This document shows, piece after piece, positions 8,955-15,983 of a stretch of 28,067 bases of DNA. Location: the IMG/VR virus record IMGVR_UViG_3300010354_000474, positions 1 through 28,067 of that record; one strand, 5' to 3'. Below the pieces are notes generated by a model. It was not told the DNA's origin, did no database searches, and saw only the letters and a program-made list of their open reading frames with translations. Origin of the DNA: a virus. How positions within the stretch are numbered: position 1 is the first letter of the stretch; the number at the start of each line of letters is the position of its first letter. The position numbers were made by a program, and so were the translations under genes.

Positions 8955-9650
8955 ATGACATTCGGACAAGTTAAATCCATAATTGAAAAAAGTCTTCTTG
9001 AATCTTATAAAAATGAGACGGAGTTTAAGAGATCTATAAAAGAATTTAAACATAATGTTTTAACAGATAAATCTATATCTAAGTTATATTCAATATATGA
9101 CCAACTTAGTATACCTCAAGGTTTATCTGAATCGGAAGCAAGAGAATTCTTGGAAGAAGGAATTTCTCTGGCAAAATATGTTTTACAAAAAATAACACTA
9201 CCCAAATCTATTAGTGAGAATATCATAAATGATTATGAGGATATTGACACACTTGTATACACCACAAAAACAGATTTAAATGAACGAGTTGAATCAAAGA
9301 AAAATATATTAAAAGTTCTTACAACTAAGAAGGATATTAAGGAACATGTAAATCTTCCAATAAAGTCTATGGTTAAAATTGCAAACCAAACAATTTCTAA
9401 TTATGTTGATAATTTGGATGAAAGTGCAAAAAGAGAGTTAATCTCTATTTTATCTGAAGATACTGAAAGATTAAAACTAAAATTTGAATTAATAAAAGAT
9501 AATGCAATAACCAAATTATATAATATTTTGGAAAATGAAAATGATGGTGAGACTAAAAATAAACTCACTGAGACTATAGAAAAAATAAAAACTGAAGAAT
9601 TTAATCAAATAAACTATCTCAGAATTAAGACACTAGAACAATCAATTTGA
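8955..9650 (+). CDS. Helical unknown protein, 231 aa
   Basis: The protein starts MTFGQVKSIIEKSLLESYKN and is almost entirely charged amphipathic helix (high Lys, Glu, Ile, Leu, Ser). There is no Cys, signal peptide or membrane segment. I recall similar proteins next to portal or prohead genes in other marine T4-like phages, but no function is known to me. Position between portal and protease suggests a prohead core or assembly role, which is inference. The last nine bases overlap the convergent bS21 gene, so the two 3' ends share DNA. Confidence 0.75.
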   Translation: MTFGQVKSIIEKSLLESYKNETEFKRSIKEFKHNVLTDKSISKLYSIYDQLSIPQGLSESEAREFLEEGISLAKYVLQKITLPKSISENIINDYEDIDTLVYTTKTDLNERVESKKNILKVLTTKKDIKEHVNLPIKSMVKIANQTISNYVDNLDESAKRELISILSEDTERLKLKFELIKDNAITKLYNILENENDGETKNKLTETIEKIKTEEFNQINYLRIKTLEQSI

Positions 9651-9830
9651 TTGTTTCTTTTTTTGTGTATATATTGCTTTCTGAATCTCGTTTCTTCTTC
9701 TTACAGATTTTTTAATATACTCTTTCTTTTTGACCAAAGTTTGATTTTGTCTAGTTTTAATTACTTTGGATTTTAAGGTTTTTAGGGCTTTATCCAAGCT
9801 TTCCCCATTTTTAATTTCAATAATTAACAT
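9642..9830 (-). CDS. rpsU: Ribosomal protein bS21 (phage-encoded)
   Basis: The 62-residue protein matches small-subunit protein bS21 along its length. The N-terminus MLIIEIKNGESLDKALK is the family's start, followed by the basic segment with KKKEYIKKSVRRR and the IQKAIYTQ helix. The SVxxR-x-x-IQKA-x-Y-x-Q pattern resembles Bacteroidetes bS21 rather than the E. coli form. Tyr54 falls at the position that, from memory of the Flavobacterium johnsoniae ribosome structure, contacts the 16S anti-Shine-Dalgarno. The gene lies on the opposite strand from its neighbours, tail to tail with 8955-9650 and divergent from 9907, so it probably has its own promoter. No Shine-Dalgarno is visible upstream (aataaatgtgtt before ATG). 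It could replace host bS21 on ribosomes during infection. Confidence 0.92.
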   Translation of the reverse strand: MLIIEIKNGESLDKALKTLKSKVIKTRQNQTLVKKKEYIKKSVRRRNEIQKAIYTQKKKQSN

Positions 9831-9853
9831 AACACATTTATTTTTTGACTTAT

Positions 9854-9889
9854 ACTATTATATAGTTTATTTTTATTAAAAATATAAAC
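9854..9889. promoter_or_regulatory. Inverted repeats between bS21 and the divergent gene
   Basis: ACTAT-TAT-ATAGT (9854-9866) is a small inverted repeat that could be an operator. It is followed by GTTTA...TAAAC (9865-9889), an AT-only hairpin overlapping the 19-base repeat. The divergent arrangement means promoters for both bS21 and the gene at 9907 should lie here. A TTGACT at 9845-9850 has no well-spaced -10 box that I can identify. Confidence 0.3.
9864..9882 (+). repeat. 19-base intergenic repeat, copy 2
   Basis: This is identical to 214-232 and ends 24 bases before the ATG at 9907. Confidence 0.4.
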
Positions 9890-9906
9890 TTTTTATAAGA
9901 AAATGG

Positions 9907-10353
9907 ATGAAAAAAGGAAAAAGTGTGAAGTTAAATCTATATACTCCTATTAAAACAACGTATGGGACAGTAGATTCAAAAAATCTTAAATCAATTTACA
10001 TAAACATACAATCTTGGGTTACACCCAAAATTGAAGAGGGAAATTGGAAAAGAATCGTTGGATGTTTAATAAGAGATATAAAACTATCAGTACAAGATGT
10101 TTTAGATAAAAAAATCTACAACGAAAAAACAATTGTTGATTTAGATTTAAGAACGAGTGGAATACATTATGGGAAAAAGTCTTTTTTTAATTTGGAAATC
10201 AACTTATATACTTTGGAACCAACAGATTTTAAAGACTTAAAAATTAAAGAATCAATAAAAAAAATAATCAAAAACATATATAGAAATGACATAATAGGGA
10301 ATGACTACTTTGATTTTTACCCATCAAAAGTGGAATCTGAATGCAAACTTTAA
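9907..10353 (+). CDS. Unknown phage protein, 148 aa
   Basis: The frame starts MKKGKSVKLNLYTPIKTTYG. It is Lys/Ile-rich with alternating hydrophobic stretches suggesting a beta-rich core, followed by a helix near residues 118-133. The segment TIVDLDLRTSGIHYGKKSFFNLEINLY looks like a beta sheet. I recognise no family. An out-of-frame ATG at 9903 gives no useful product, so 9907 is the start. It directly precedes the prohead protease and may be co-transcribed with it, although that gene has its own promoter-like element. A structural or assembly role is possible from context only. Confidence 0.7.
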   Translation: MKKGKSVKLNLYTPIKTTYGTVDSKNLKSIYINIQSWVTPKIEEGNWKRIVGCLIRDIKLSVQDVLDKKIYNEKTIVDLDLRTSGIHYGKKSFFNLEINLYTLEPTDFKDLKIKESIKKIIKNIYRNDIIGNDYFDFYPSKVESECKL

Positions 10354-10361
10354 TTTGCAAT

Positions 10362-10369
10362 ATATTTAT
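10362..10369 (+). promoter_or_regulatory. Candidate late promoter element TATTTATG
   Basis: This is an ATATTTATg-type element 13 bases before the preferred protease start at 10383. Its position supports that start over the upstream in-frame ATGs at 10341 and 10368. Confidence 0.4.
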
Positions 10370-10382
10370 GTTAAAAGAATCA

Positions 10383-11102
10383 ATGAAAAAATTAAGAATA
10401 TTAGAAGCCAACGAAACGGGTCATGGTATTTTGATTGAGATGGATGCGGGTTATGTATCCCCAAAAGAGAAATATAACGCACATGTTTTACAGGAATCGG
10501 CTAAATTAGATTATAGGAATCCTTTTGAATTTTATGCTGTACTTCAGAAGTATAACACTCCAAATAGAAATGGTAGATTCTACCCAGAACAAATATTAAA
10601 AAGAGAAGCTGAGAATTACAAAAAAGCAATTGCCAAGGGTTTGTCAACATCAGAATTAAATCATCCAGAATCTTCATTAATAGATTTGGATAGAGTATCT
10701 CACATCATAACCGATATATGGTGGGATAAGAATATTCTAATGGGAAAACTCAAACTCCTGACATCACCAGGTTTTCATGAGAGAGGAATCGTATCAACAA
10801 AAGGAGACCAAGCAGCAAACCTTATGAGACAAGGAGTTACCTTAGGTATTTCTTCCCGAGGAGTAGGTTCATTAAAAAAAGTAGGTGAAAGAAATGAAGT
10901 ACAAGATGACTTTGAACTAATATGTTTTGACTTAGTATCATCACCATCTACGCCAGGTGCTTACCTTTTCTTAGACCCAAGTGATAGAGATAAATATGAA
11001 GAGAACTTAGAGGAAGAAAAAAGAAATAGACAAACAATTCAGCCTGAATCTAACAAGTCTCTTGATTTAATGAGAAAATTAAACGATTTTTTGGGAAAAT
11101 AA
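10383..11102 (+). CDS. 21: Prohead maturation protease (T4 gp21-like)
   Basis: This serine protease acts inside the prohead, cutting scaffold and capsid proteins after (I/L)-x-E before DNA packaging. Family hallmarks are the N-terminal YAVLQKYNTPNRNGRFYP segment, the catalytic His in ELNHPESS (His94) and the catalytic Ser in LGISSRGVG (Ser157 or Ser158). A conserved Asp in FDLVSSPSTPGA (Asp183) follows. The 239 aa compare with 212 for T4 gp21. I prefer the ATG at 10383 because a promoter-like element lies just upstream; in-frame ATGs at 10341 and 10368 would add 14 or 5 residues. Its own N-terminus RILEAN contains an ILE site, fitting self-cleavage. Gene order portal, protease, scaffold, capsid matches T4. 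Confidence 0.93.
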   Translation: MKKLRILEANETGHGILIEMDAGYVSPKEKYNAHVLQESAKLDYRNPFEFYAVLQKYNTPNRNGRFYPEQILKREAENYKKAIAKGLSTSELNHPESSLIDLDRVSHIITDIWWDKNILMGKLKLLTSPGFHERGIVSTKGDQAANLMRQGVTLGISSRGVGSLKKVGERNEVQDDFELICFDLVSSPSTPGAYLFLDPSDRDKYEENLEEEKRNRQTIQPESNKSLDLMRKLNDFLGK

Positions 11103-11108
11103 TATAAT

Positions 11109-11324
11109 ATGGATATGGATGAAAAATTTTTTGTGGCAAAAGTAACTTACGACCTTCCTGATGATAATACAGGTAAAATCAAAAAAATCAGAGAAGAGAA
11201 GTTAGTTAAAGGATATTCAGTCACCGATGTCGAAGCCAAAGTAACTCAAAAGTACAAAGGGTTCAATCACGAATGGAGAATAACCTCAGTATCGGAAAGT
11301 AAAATCGATGAAGTAATCGAATAA
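11109..11324 (+). CDS. Small DUF4494-like protein, 71 aa
   Basis: The protein reads FFVAKVTYDLPDDNTGK at the start and KGYSVTDVEAKVTQKY in the middle, ending in VSESKIDEVIE. The pattern (a beta strand with a Lys-rich turn, then a 'V-T-D-V-E-A' helix) resembles DUF4494, a small family known mainly from Bacteroidetes and their phages; I assign this from memory of the pattern. No catalytic residues are evident. It follows the protease by six bases and is the last gene before a strong terminator, so it is probably made with the protease. The function is unknown. Confidence 0.65.
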   Translation: MDMDEKFFVAKVTYDLPDDNTGKIKKIREEKLVKGYSVTDVEAKVTQKYKGFNHEWRITSVSESKIDEVIE

Positions 11325-11350
11325 AGTGGTCAAATTTGACCACTTTTTTT
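11324..11350 (+). terminator. Rho-independent terminator after the protease operon
   Basis: A perfect inverted repeat, AGTGGTCAAA/TTTGACCACT (11325-11344), is followed by a run of seven T (11344-11350). It ends the 10383-11324 transcription unit and separates it from the scaffold-capsid cassette. Confidence 0.85.
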
Positions 11351-11425
11351 ATGCCCATATATCAACCACATTAATAAAAATTTATTCATTTATTCAAAAA
11401 AACGCATTTTTTTCAAATTTGATAA

Positions 11426-11433
11426 TATTTATT
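11426..11433 (+). promoter_or_regulatory. Candidate late promoter element TATTTATT
   Basis: AATATTTATT lies 22 bases before the scaffold ATG and downstream of the terminator at 11324-11350, where a new promoter is needed. Confidence 0.45.
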
Positions 11434-11455
11434 AGGTAAAACAAATAAAAAAAAA

Positions 11456-12916
11456 ATGCAAGAAAAGAACAAATTAGTTGAAGAGGCGCTTATTCAAATG
11501 AGACAAGTTGAAGAAGCTATAGCCGAGAATGCAAAAGGAATACTTCAATCTACCATGAAAGAAGAAATCTCCCAACTAGTAAAAGAGTCCCTTTCCGAAC
11601 AAGATGAACTTGAGATTGGGGTTGAAGATGAATTTGAAGATGAATCAGAAAATGAAGACGAATTTGAAGATGAAGATGATCTCGAAATGGGTGACTTTGA
11701 ATCTGACGATGATGATGAATTTGAAGGTGAATTCGAAGATGATGAAGTTGTAGATTTAACAGGAATCGAAGACGAACAAGAACTTCTCAAAGTATTCAAA
11801 GCCATGAGTGAAGAAGATGGAATTATCGTCACAAAGGATGGCGAAAATATCCACTTAAAAGACACTGATGATGACACTGAGTACATTCTAAAAAGTTTAG
11901 ATGAATCTATGCATGACGAATTGGAAGAAATGTATGATGAAGAACTAGAAGAAATGTATGATGAAGAACTAGATGAAGAAATGGAAGATGGAATGTCTGA
12001 TGAAGAAATGAAATCTACAATTGAAAAAATCTTTAGTGTTGGATCTATGGAGGAAGAAGAAACTCTTTATGAAATTGAATTCGATGAAGAAACCGACGAA
12101 GAAACAGAAGAAGGTGAAACTCTTTATGAGATTGAATTCGACGAAGAAGAGGAGGAAGATGAATCCTACACAAATGAATCTTACAACCACAAAAGGGTAA
12201 AGAAGACTGAAACTAAAGAAGGAAAATCATCAATCAAACCAAAAGGATTAGGTATATCAAAACCTAAATTCCAATACAAAACACAAAAAGGTGGTTTTGG
12301 TGAAGAAATGCCTGAAGCTTTTAAAGGAAAAACAAAGGCAGATGGAACTGGAAACGCCAAGAAAGTTGGTTTTCCTAAGGGAGAAAATACTGATGGTAAA
12401 AACAAAGTAGTAGGTAAGAAGACAGAAACTAAAGAAGCTGCTCGTTCTTACGCATTTGGTTCAGAAGAAGGAAGAGGTTTGAGAAAAGGTGTGACACCTA
12501 ATAGAAATCTTAAATTCGAATCCTTAGAAGCTGAAGTAAAAATGTTACGTGAAAAAAATGAAGAGTATAGAAAGGCCTTGAATGTATTCAGAGAAAAACT
12601 GAATGAAGTTGCAATTTTCAACTCAAATTTGGCTTACGCAACAAGATTGTTTACAGAACATTCAACAACCAAAAAAGAAAAAATCAATATCCTTAGAAGA
12701 TTCGACAATGTTGAAACTCTAAAAGAATCTAAAAATCTTTATAAGTCTATAAAAGACGAATTATCTAAGGTTGATGTTAAACCTATCAATGAGTCATTTG
12801 AGAAAAAATTAAATCAAACTGCATCGACAGGTTCCTCAGCATCATTGATTGAATCTAAAACTTATGAAAATCCTCAATTTTTGAGAATGAAGGATTTAAT
12901 GAGTAAAATAATCTAA
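11456..12916 (+). CDS. 22: Prohead core scaffold protein (gp22 position), 486 aa
   Basis: The gene lies between the gp21-like protease and gp23-like capsid, exactly where T4 encodes the core scaffold gp22. Residues 1-50 are helical with possible protease sites (LVEE, IAEN). Residues about 50-245 are extremely acidic (Asp/Glu repeats). Residues about 245-340 are basic and Gly-rich. Residues 352-390 (ESLEAEVKMLREKNEEYRKA) are a coiled coil, followed by more helix. Acidic composition and a coiled coil are typical of T4-type scaffolds, which are degraded to peptides by the protease. It is longer than T4 gp22 (269 aa), mostly through the acidic repeats. The identity rests on position and composition, not close sequence match. 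The leader is A-only rich (aaataaaaaaaaa) without Shine-Dalgarno. Confidence 0.75.
   Translation: MQEKNKLVEEALIQMRQVEEAIAENAKGILQSTMKEEISQLVKESLSEQDELEIGVEDEFEDESENEDEFEDEDDLEMGDFESDDDDEFEGEFEDDEVVDLTGIEDEQELLKVFKAMSEEDGIIVTKDGENIHLKDTDDDTEYILKSLDESMHDELEEMYDEELEEMYDEELDEEMEDGMSDEEMKSTIEKIFSVGSMEEEETLYEIEFDEETDEETEEGETLYEIEFDEEEEEDESYTNESYNHKRVKKTETKEGKSSIKPKGLGISKPKFQYKTQKGGFGEEMPEAFKGKTKADGTGNAKKVGFPKGENTDGKNKVVGKKTETKEAARSYAFGSEEGRGLRKGVTPNRNLKFESLEAEVKMLREKNEEYRKALNVFREKLNEVAIFNSNLAYATRLFTEHSTTKKEKINILRRFDNVETLKESKNLYKSIKDELSKVDVKPINESFEKKLNQTASTGSSASLIESKTYENPQFLRMKDLMSKII
12059..12148 (+). repeat. Near-identical 33-base direct repeats in the scaffold gene
   Basis: Segments 12059-12091 and 12116-12148 both encode ETLYEIEFDEE with only silent differences. 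A shorter repeat encoding EEMYDEEL lies just upstream (about 11925-11970). The repeats show that the acidic tract has grown by in-frame duplication. Confidence 0.8.
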
Positions 12917-12942
12917 AAAATAAAATAAAAAAAAACAAAAAA
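12917..12942 (+). promoter_or_regulatory. A-rich translation leader of the major capsid gene, no Shine-Dalgarno
   Basis: The 26 bases before the capsid ATG contain almost only A with a few T and one C. The most highly expressed late gene thus lacks any purine-rich GGAG-type site, as expected for Bacteroidetes, where A-rich leaders favour initiation. No promoter-like element is seen, so capsid is probably transcribed with the scaffold gene. Confidence 0.6.
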
Positions 12943-14745
12943 ATGGGAGCATTATTAGAATCAGGTCTTGTTGGTAATATAGGTCTTAAGCACCTAAAAG
13001 TTATCAAAGAAGACACAATCAACAAATGGGACAAATTAGGATTTCTTGAAGGTCTTAAAGGTCACATGAGAGAAAACGTTGCACAGCTTTATGAAAATCA
13101 AGCATCTTATTTGATTAACGAAGCGTCAACTACATCAGATACAGGAGCTTTTGAAACTGTTGTATTTCCAATCGTTAGGAGAGTATTCTCTAAACTTTTG
13201 GCAAACGACATCGTTTCTGTACAGGCAATGAACTTACCTATCGGTAAATTGTTCTACTTTGTACCTAACATCCAAAATTATGAAAGTGGTGGAGAACATT
13301 ATAAGCCTTATGGTGCACCAGGTGGTCCTGGAACACCAAATGAAGGATATAATTATAACGAGGGTAGAGACCTTTATGATAGATTTTATGAAGGTAATGA
13401 ACCGGCGTTAGACCCTCCAGGTTTATTTGACTATTCAAAAGGTACTTTTTCTGCGGTTACAGCATCTGCCGTTACTGCAGTTTGGGATTCTACAACTTTA
13501 AATTTAGTACAATCTGCATATACTATAAATGAGGGTCCTGATGGTGGTTCTTATAGAAAAGTATTACTTATTATGTCAGGATTTGCCCAAGATGGTGCCG
13601 GTAAACTTATCGGGCCTGATGGTAATCCAGTGGATAATGAATCTTTTTTGGCGGATTTAACTATAACTCCAACAGAGGCAACCAGGGCGATGATAGGTGG
13701 CACTGGTCCGGTATTATTTAGAGTTGTAACTCAAAGATATGGTAAAGGTATTGTTCAATATGGTAACAACAACGCTGATCTTGTATTCCCTAACTCAAAA
13801 ACAGGTGGTGGTCAATATGATGATATTTGTGATATTAATGGTAATATCTATTTGGAAGTTGATTTACAGACCCCTGTTTGTGTTTCTTGTGGAGGTTCAA
13901 TTGACGGATATACAGGTTCTACATTCTCCTCAACTACAGCGACTAACAATGCATTTATTCCTACGTACAGAATTTACAAGAATTTGGAATTCGAAGACAG
14001 AATAGGTGAAGTTTCTTTCGACCTTATGTCAGTAACAGTATCTGTAACAGAAAGAAAACTAAGAGCTCAATGGTCACCTGAAATGGCACAAGACGTTGCA
14101 GCATTCCACAATATCGATGCCGAAGCAGAATTAACCGCTCTACTTTCTGAGCAGGTTGCGGCTGAAATCGATAGAGAGATTTTGAGAGACCTTAGAAAAG
14201 GTGCAGCTTGGAATCTTAGATGGGATTACAATGGATGGAAGAGGTTAGGTTCTAACGCAGTTCCTTACACTCAAAAGGACTGGAACCAAACTCTTATCAC
14301 TGCAATAAACCAAATTTCAGCTCAGATTCACAAATCTACTTTGAGAGGTGGAGCGAACTGGATCGTTGTATCTTCTGAAATCAGTGCAATATTTGACGAC
14401 TTGGAATACTTCCACGTATCAAACGCGGCTCCTGAGCAAGATCAGTACAACATGGGTATTGAAAGAGTAGGAACTCTTGCTGGTAGATACCAAGTTTATA
14501 GAGACCCTTATTTCCCACCTAACCAAGTGTTGTTGGGACACAAAGGAACATCTCTATTGGACACAGGTTATATCTACGCACCATATGTTCCACTACAGTT
14601 GACACCAACAATGTATAACCCATTCAACTTTACACCAATCAAAGGTATCATGACAAGATACGCCAAAAAGATGGTAAATAATCGCTTCTACGGGAGAATT
14701 ACAGTTGATGGTGTTAGAACATTTGATTTAAGAGAATTGAGATAA
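12943..14745 (+). CDS. 23: Major capsid protein (T4 gp23-like)
   Basis: This is the main shell protein of the phage head. Family signatures are ENQASYLINEA near residues 51-61, AFETVVFPIVRRVFSKLLAND (about 69-89), the core RAQWSPEMAQDVAAFHNIDA followed by EAELTALLSEQVAAEIDREI (about residues 374-420), and the C-terminus ITVDGVRTFDLREL. The Ile58-Asn59-Glu60 site fits the (I/L)-x-E protease consensus and lies near the gp23 cleavage position in T4 (after residue 65), so the mature protein should begin at Ala61. At 600 aa it is longer than T4 gp23 (521 aa); the extra length is in the variable region about 110-350. It is followed directly by a strong terminator. Confidence 0.96.
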   Translation: MGALLESGLVGNIGLKHLKVIKEDTINKWDKLGFLEGLKGHMRENVAQLYENQASYLINEASTTSDTGAFETVVFPIVRRVFSKLLANDIVSVQAMNLPIGKLFYFVPNIQNYESGGEHYKPYGAPGGPGTPNEGYNYNEGRDLYDRFYEGNEPALDPPGLFDYSKGTFSAVTASAVTAVWDSTTLNLVQSAYTINEGPDGGSYRKVLLIMSGFAQDGAGKLIGPDGNPVDNESFLADLTITPTEATRAMIGGTGPVLFRVVTQRYGKGIVQYGNNNADLVFPNSKTGGGQYDDICDINGNIYLEVDLQTPVCVSCGGSIDGYTGSTFSSTTATNNAFIPTYRIYKNLEFEDRIGEVSFDLMSVTVSVTERKLRAQWSPEMAQDVAAFHNIDAEAELTALLSEQVAAEIDREILRDLRKGAAWNLRWDYNGWKRLGSNAVPYTQKDWNQTLITAINQISAQIHKSTLRGGANWIVVSSEISAIFDDLEYFHVSNAAPEQDQYNMGIERVGTLAGRYQVYRDPYFPPNQVLLGHKGTSLLDTGYIYAPYVPLQLTPTMYNPFNFTPIKGIMTRYAKKMVNNRFYGRITVDGVRTFDLRELR

Positions 14746-14765
14746 TCAAAATCTTTTATAGTTAC

Positions 14766-14800
14766 AAAAAAAGGTCAGAAATTTCTGACCTTTTTTTTTT
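14766..14800 (+). terminator. Strong (likely bidirectional) terminator after the capsid gene
   Basis: A perfect palindrome, A-run-GGTCAGAAA/TTTCTGACC-T-run (14766-14797), ends in ten T. The A-run on the other side would let it also stop - strand transcription. It shares the GGTCA...TGACC stem ends with the terminator at 11324-11350. Confidence 0.88.
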
Positions 14801-14823
14801 ATTAGAAATCTAATAATTTATAA

Positions 14824-14831
14824 TATTTATA
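14824..14831 (+). promoter_or_regulatory. Candidate late promoter element TATTTATA
   Basis: AATATTTATAAATA covers both TATTTATA (14824-14831) and TATAAATA (14828-14835); it ends 7-11 bases before the ATG at 14843 and follows the capsid terminator. Confidence 0.45.
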
Positions 14832-14842
14832 AATAAAAAAAA

Positions 14843-15979
14843 ATGATAAAACAAGATTGGAATGTAAGTGATGATGATAGGAAAAGAATATTGTCCCTAC
14901 ATGAAACGGCGACAAAAAAAAATTATTTAATATTTGAACAAAACACATCAAGTTTGTTACCAATAAAAAATAATCAACAAATCTCTAATACAAATAGTGG
15001 AGAAAAGGTTAGTGAAGATATTACAATAGAATTTAATTTTCCAACTGGATTTCATAGTTTAAAAACACCTGGTATAATTGACCAAGTTACAAATGCATTT
15101 CGTAGTCTAAAACAGTTTTTAGATAAGTATAATAATCCAGAGGTTTCTGATGTAACGATAGTCGCAGGAGAATCTAAAATTCGTAATAGAGATAATGAAG
15201 ATATTCAATCTGATGGTAAGGGAAAACCTGTTAATCCAGGAGTTTTAGCAAGAAGAAGAAATTCAACTATTCAAAATTTATTAACCAAGAATTTTAATGG
15301 ATTAGTCAAATCCGGATACTTACCAAATATCCCTAAATTTATCAATGATATTCAGATAGGTGTTGAAACTAAACTACCTGAAGCGTTAAAAGAACAATTT
15401 GTTAAAGCAACTTTTAAAGTTATAGGAGAAAAAAAATCAGAGGAAATTCCAACATCTGAATGTGACTTTAATTTGGAGTTTAAAATTGAATATAAATATG
15501 TTAATAGTAACAAAAACCCAAAATTTCATTGTTGTGACAACGCAAAGTTTACGTTACTTCTAAATGGTGTTCCAATAAAAGTTACACGTCCAATAGAGGA
15601 AGATCCAACTATTTTTAATTTGAATAATATAAAAGATTGCGGCGCACGGTCTCAAAGTTTATATGTTGACTCTGAAACCGCAAAAAAAATTTTAGAAATA
15701 AAAGAACCAATAGATGTTTCATTTAAATGTCAGTCAAAGGGTGGTGAAGTAAGAGATGGTGTAACTGGAAAAACAGGATGTCATGAAGCCCCGATGTTAA
15801 TGACTGTACTTAAAGACGGAAAAGAAGTTGAGCCTCCTAGATATTTAGGTACTCTTAAAGATAAAACAAAAAGGATGGAGCATCTAGAAGTAAGAAAAAT
15901 TGCAACAATTGATAAATGTGGTATTTTTAAATCTTTCGAAAAAGATACAATAAGTGATACTGGCGAGGGTGACAAATAA
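14843..15979 (+). CDS. Unknown protein with possible OmpA-like segment, 378 aa
   Basis: The N-terminus (VSDDDRKRILSLHETATKKN) is a short charged helix resembling the leaders of the two small - strand proteins in this window, and contains LHE, a possible prohead-protease site. Residues about 60-155 (ITIEFNFPTGFHSLKTPGII, then LKQFLDKYNNPEVSDVTIVAGES and GVLARRRNSTIQNLLTKNF) have the layout of an OmpA/MotB peptidoglycan-binding domain: a strand, a helix, 'T-I-V-A-G', then an R-R-x-x-x-I-x-x-L helix. This is a weak resemblance. The C-terminal half has six Cys residues and beta-rich sequence. It has its own promoter-like element and lies after the capsid terminator. It could be a virion protein touching the cell wall; the function is not established. 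Confidence 0.65.
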   Translation: MIKQDWNVSDDDRKRILSLHETATKKNYLIFEQNTSSLLPIKNNQQISNTNSGEKVSEDITIEFNFPTGFHSLKTPGIIDQVTNAFRSLKQFLDKYNNPEVSDVTIVAGESKIRNRDNEDIQSDGKGKPVNPGVLARRRNSTIQNLLTKNFNGLVKSGYLPNIPKFINDIQIGVETKLPEALKEQFVKATFKVIGEKKSEEIPTSECDFNLEFKIEYKYVNSNKNPKFHCCDNAKFTLLLNGVPIKVTRPIEEDPTIFNLNNIKDCGARSQSLYVDSETAKKILEIKEPIDVSFKCQSKGGEVRDGVTGKTGCHEAPMLMTVLKDGKEVEPPRYLGTLKDKTKRMEHLEVRKIATIDKCGIFKSFEKDTISDTGEGDK

Positions 15980-15983
15980 AAAA

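Noticed and set aside
10341-10382. Upstream start for the prohead protease (14 extra residues)
   Set aside because: The extra stretch overlaps the preceding gene and contains the TATTTATG element; the ATG at 10383 fits better, though not proven.
11545-11886. Serine-rich frame on the minus strand inside the scaffold gene
   Set aside because: It is the antisense shadow of Asp/Glu codon repeats (GAA/GAT read as TTC/ATC and TCA/TCT in other frames).
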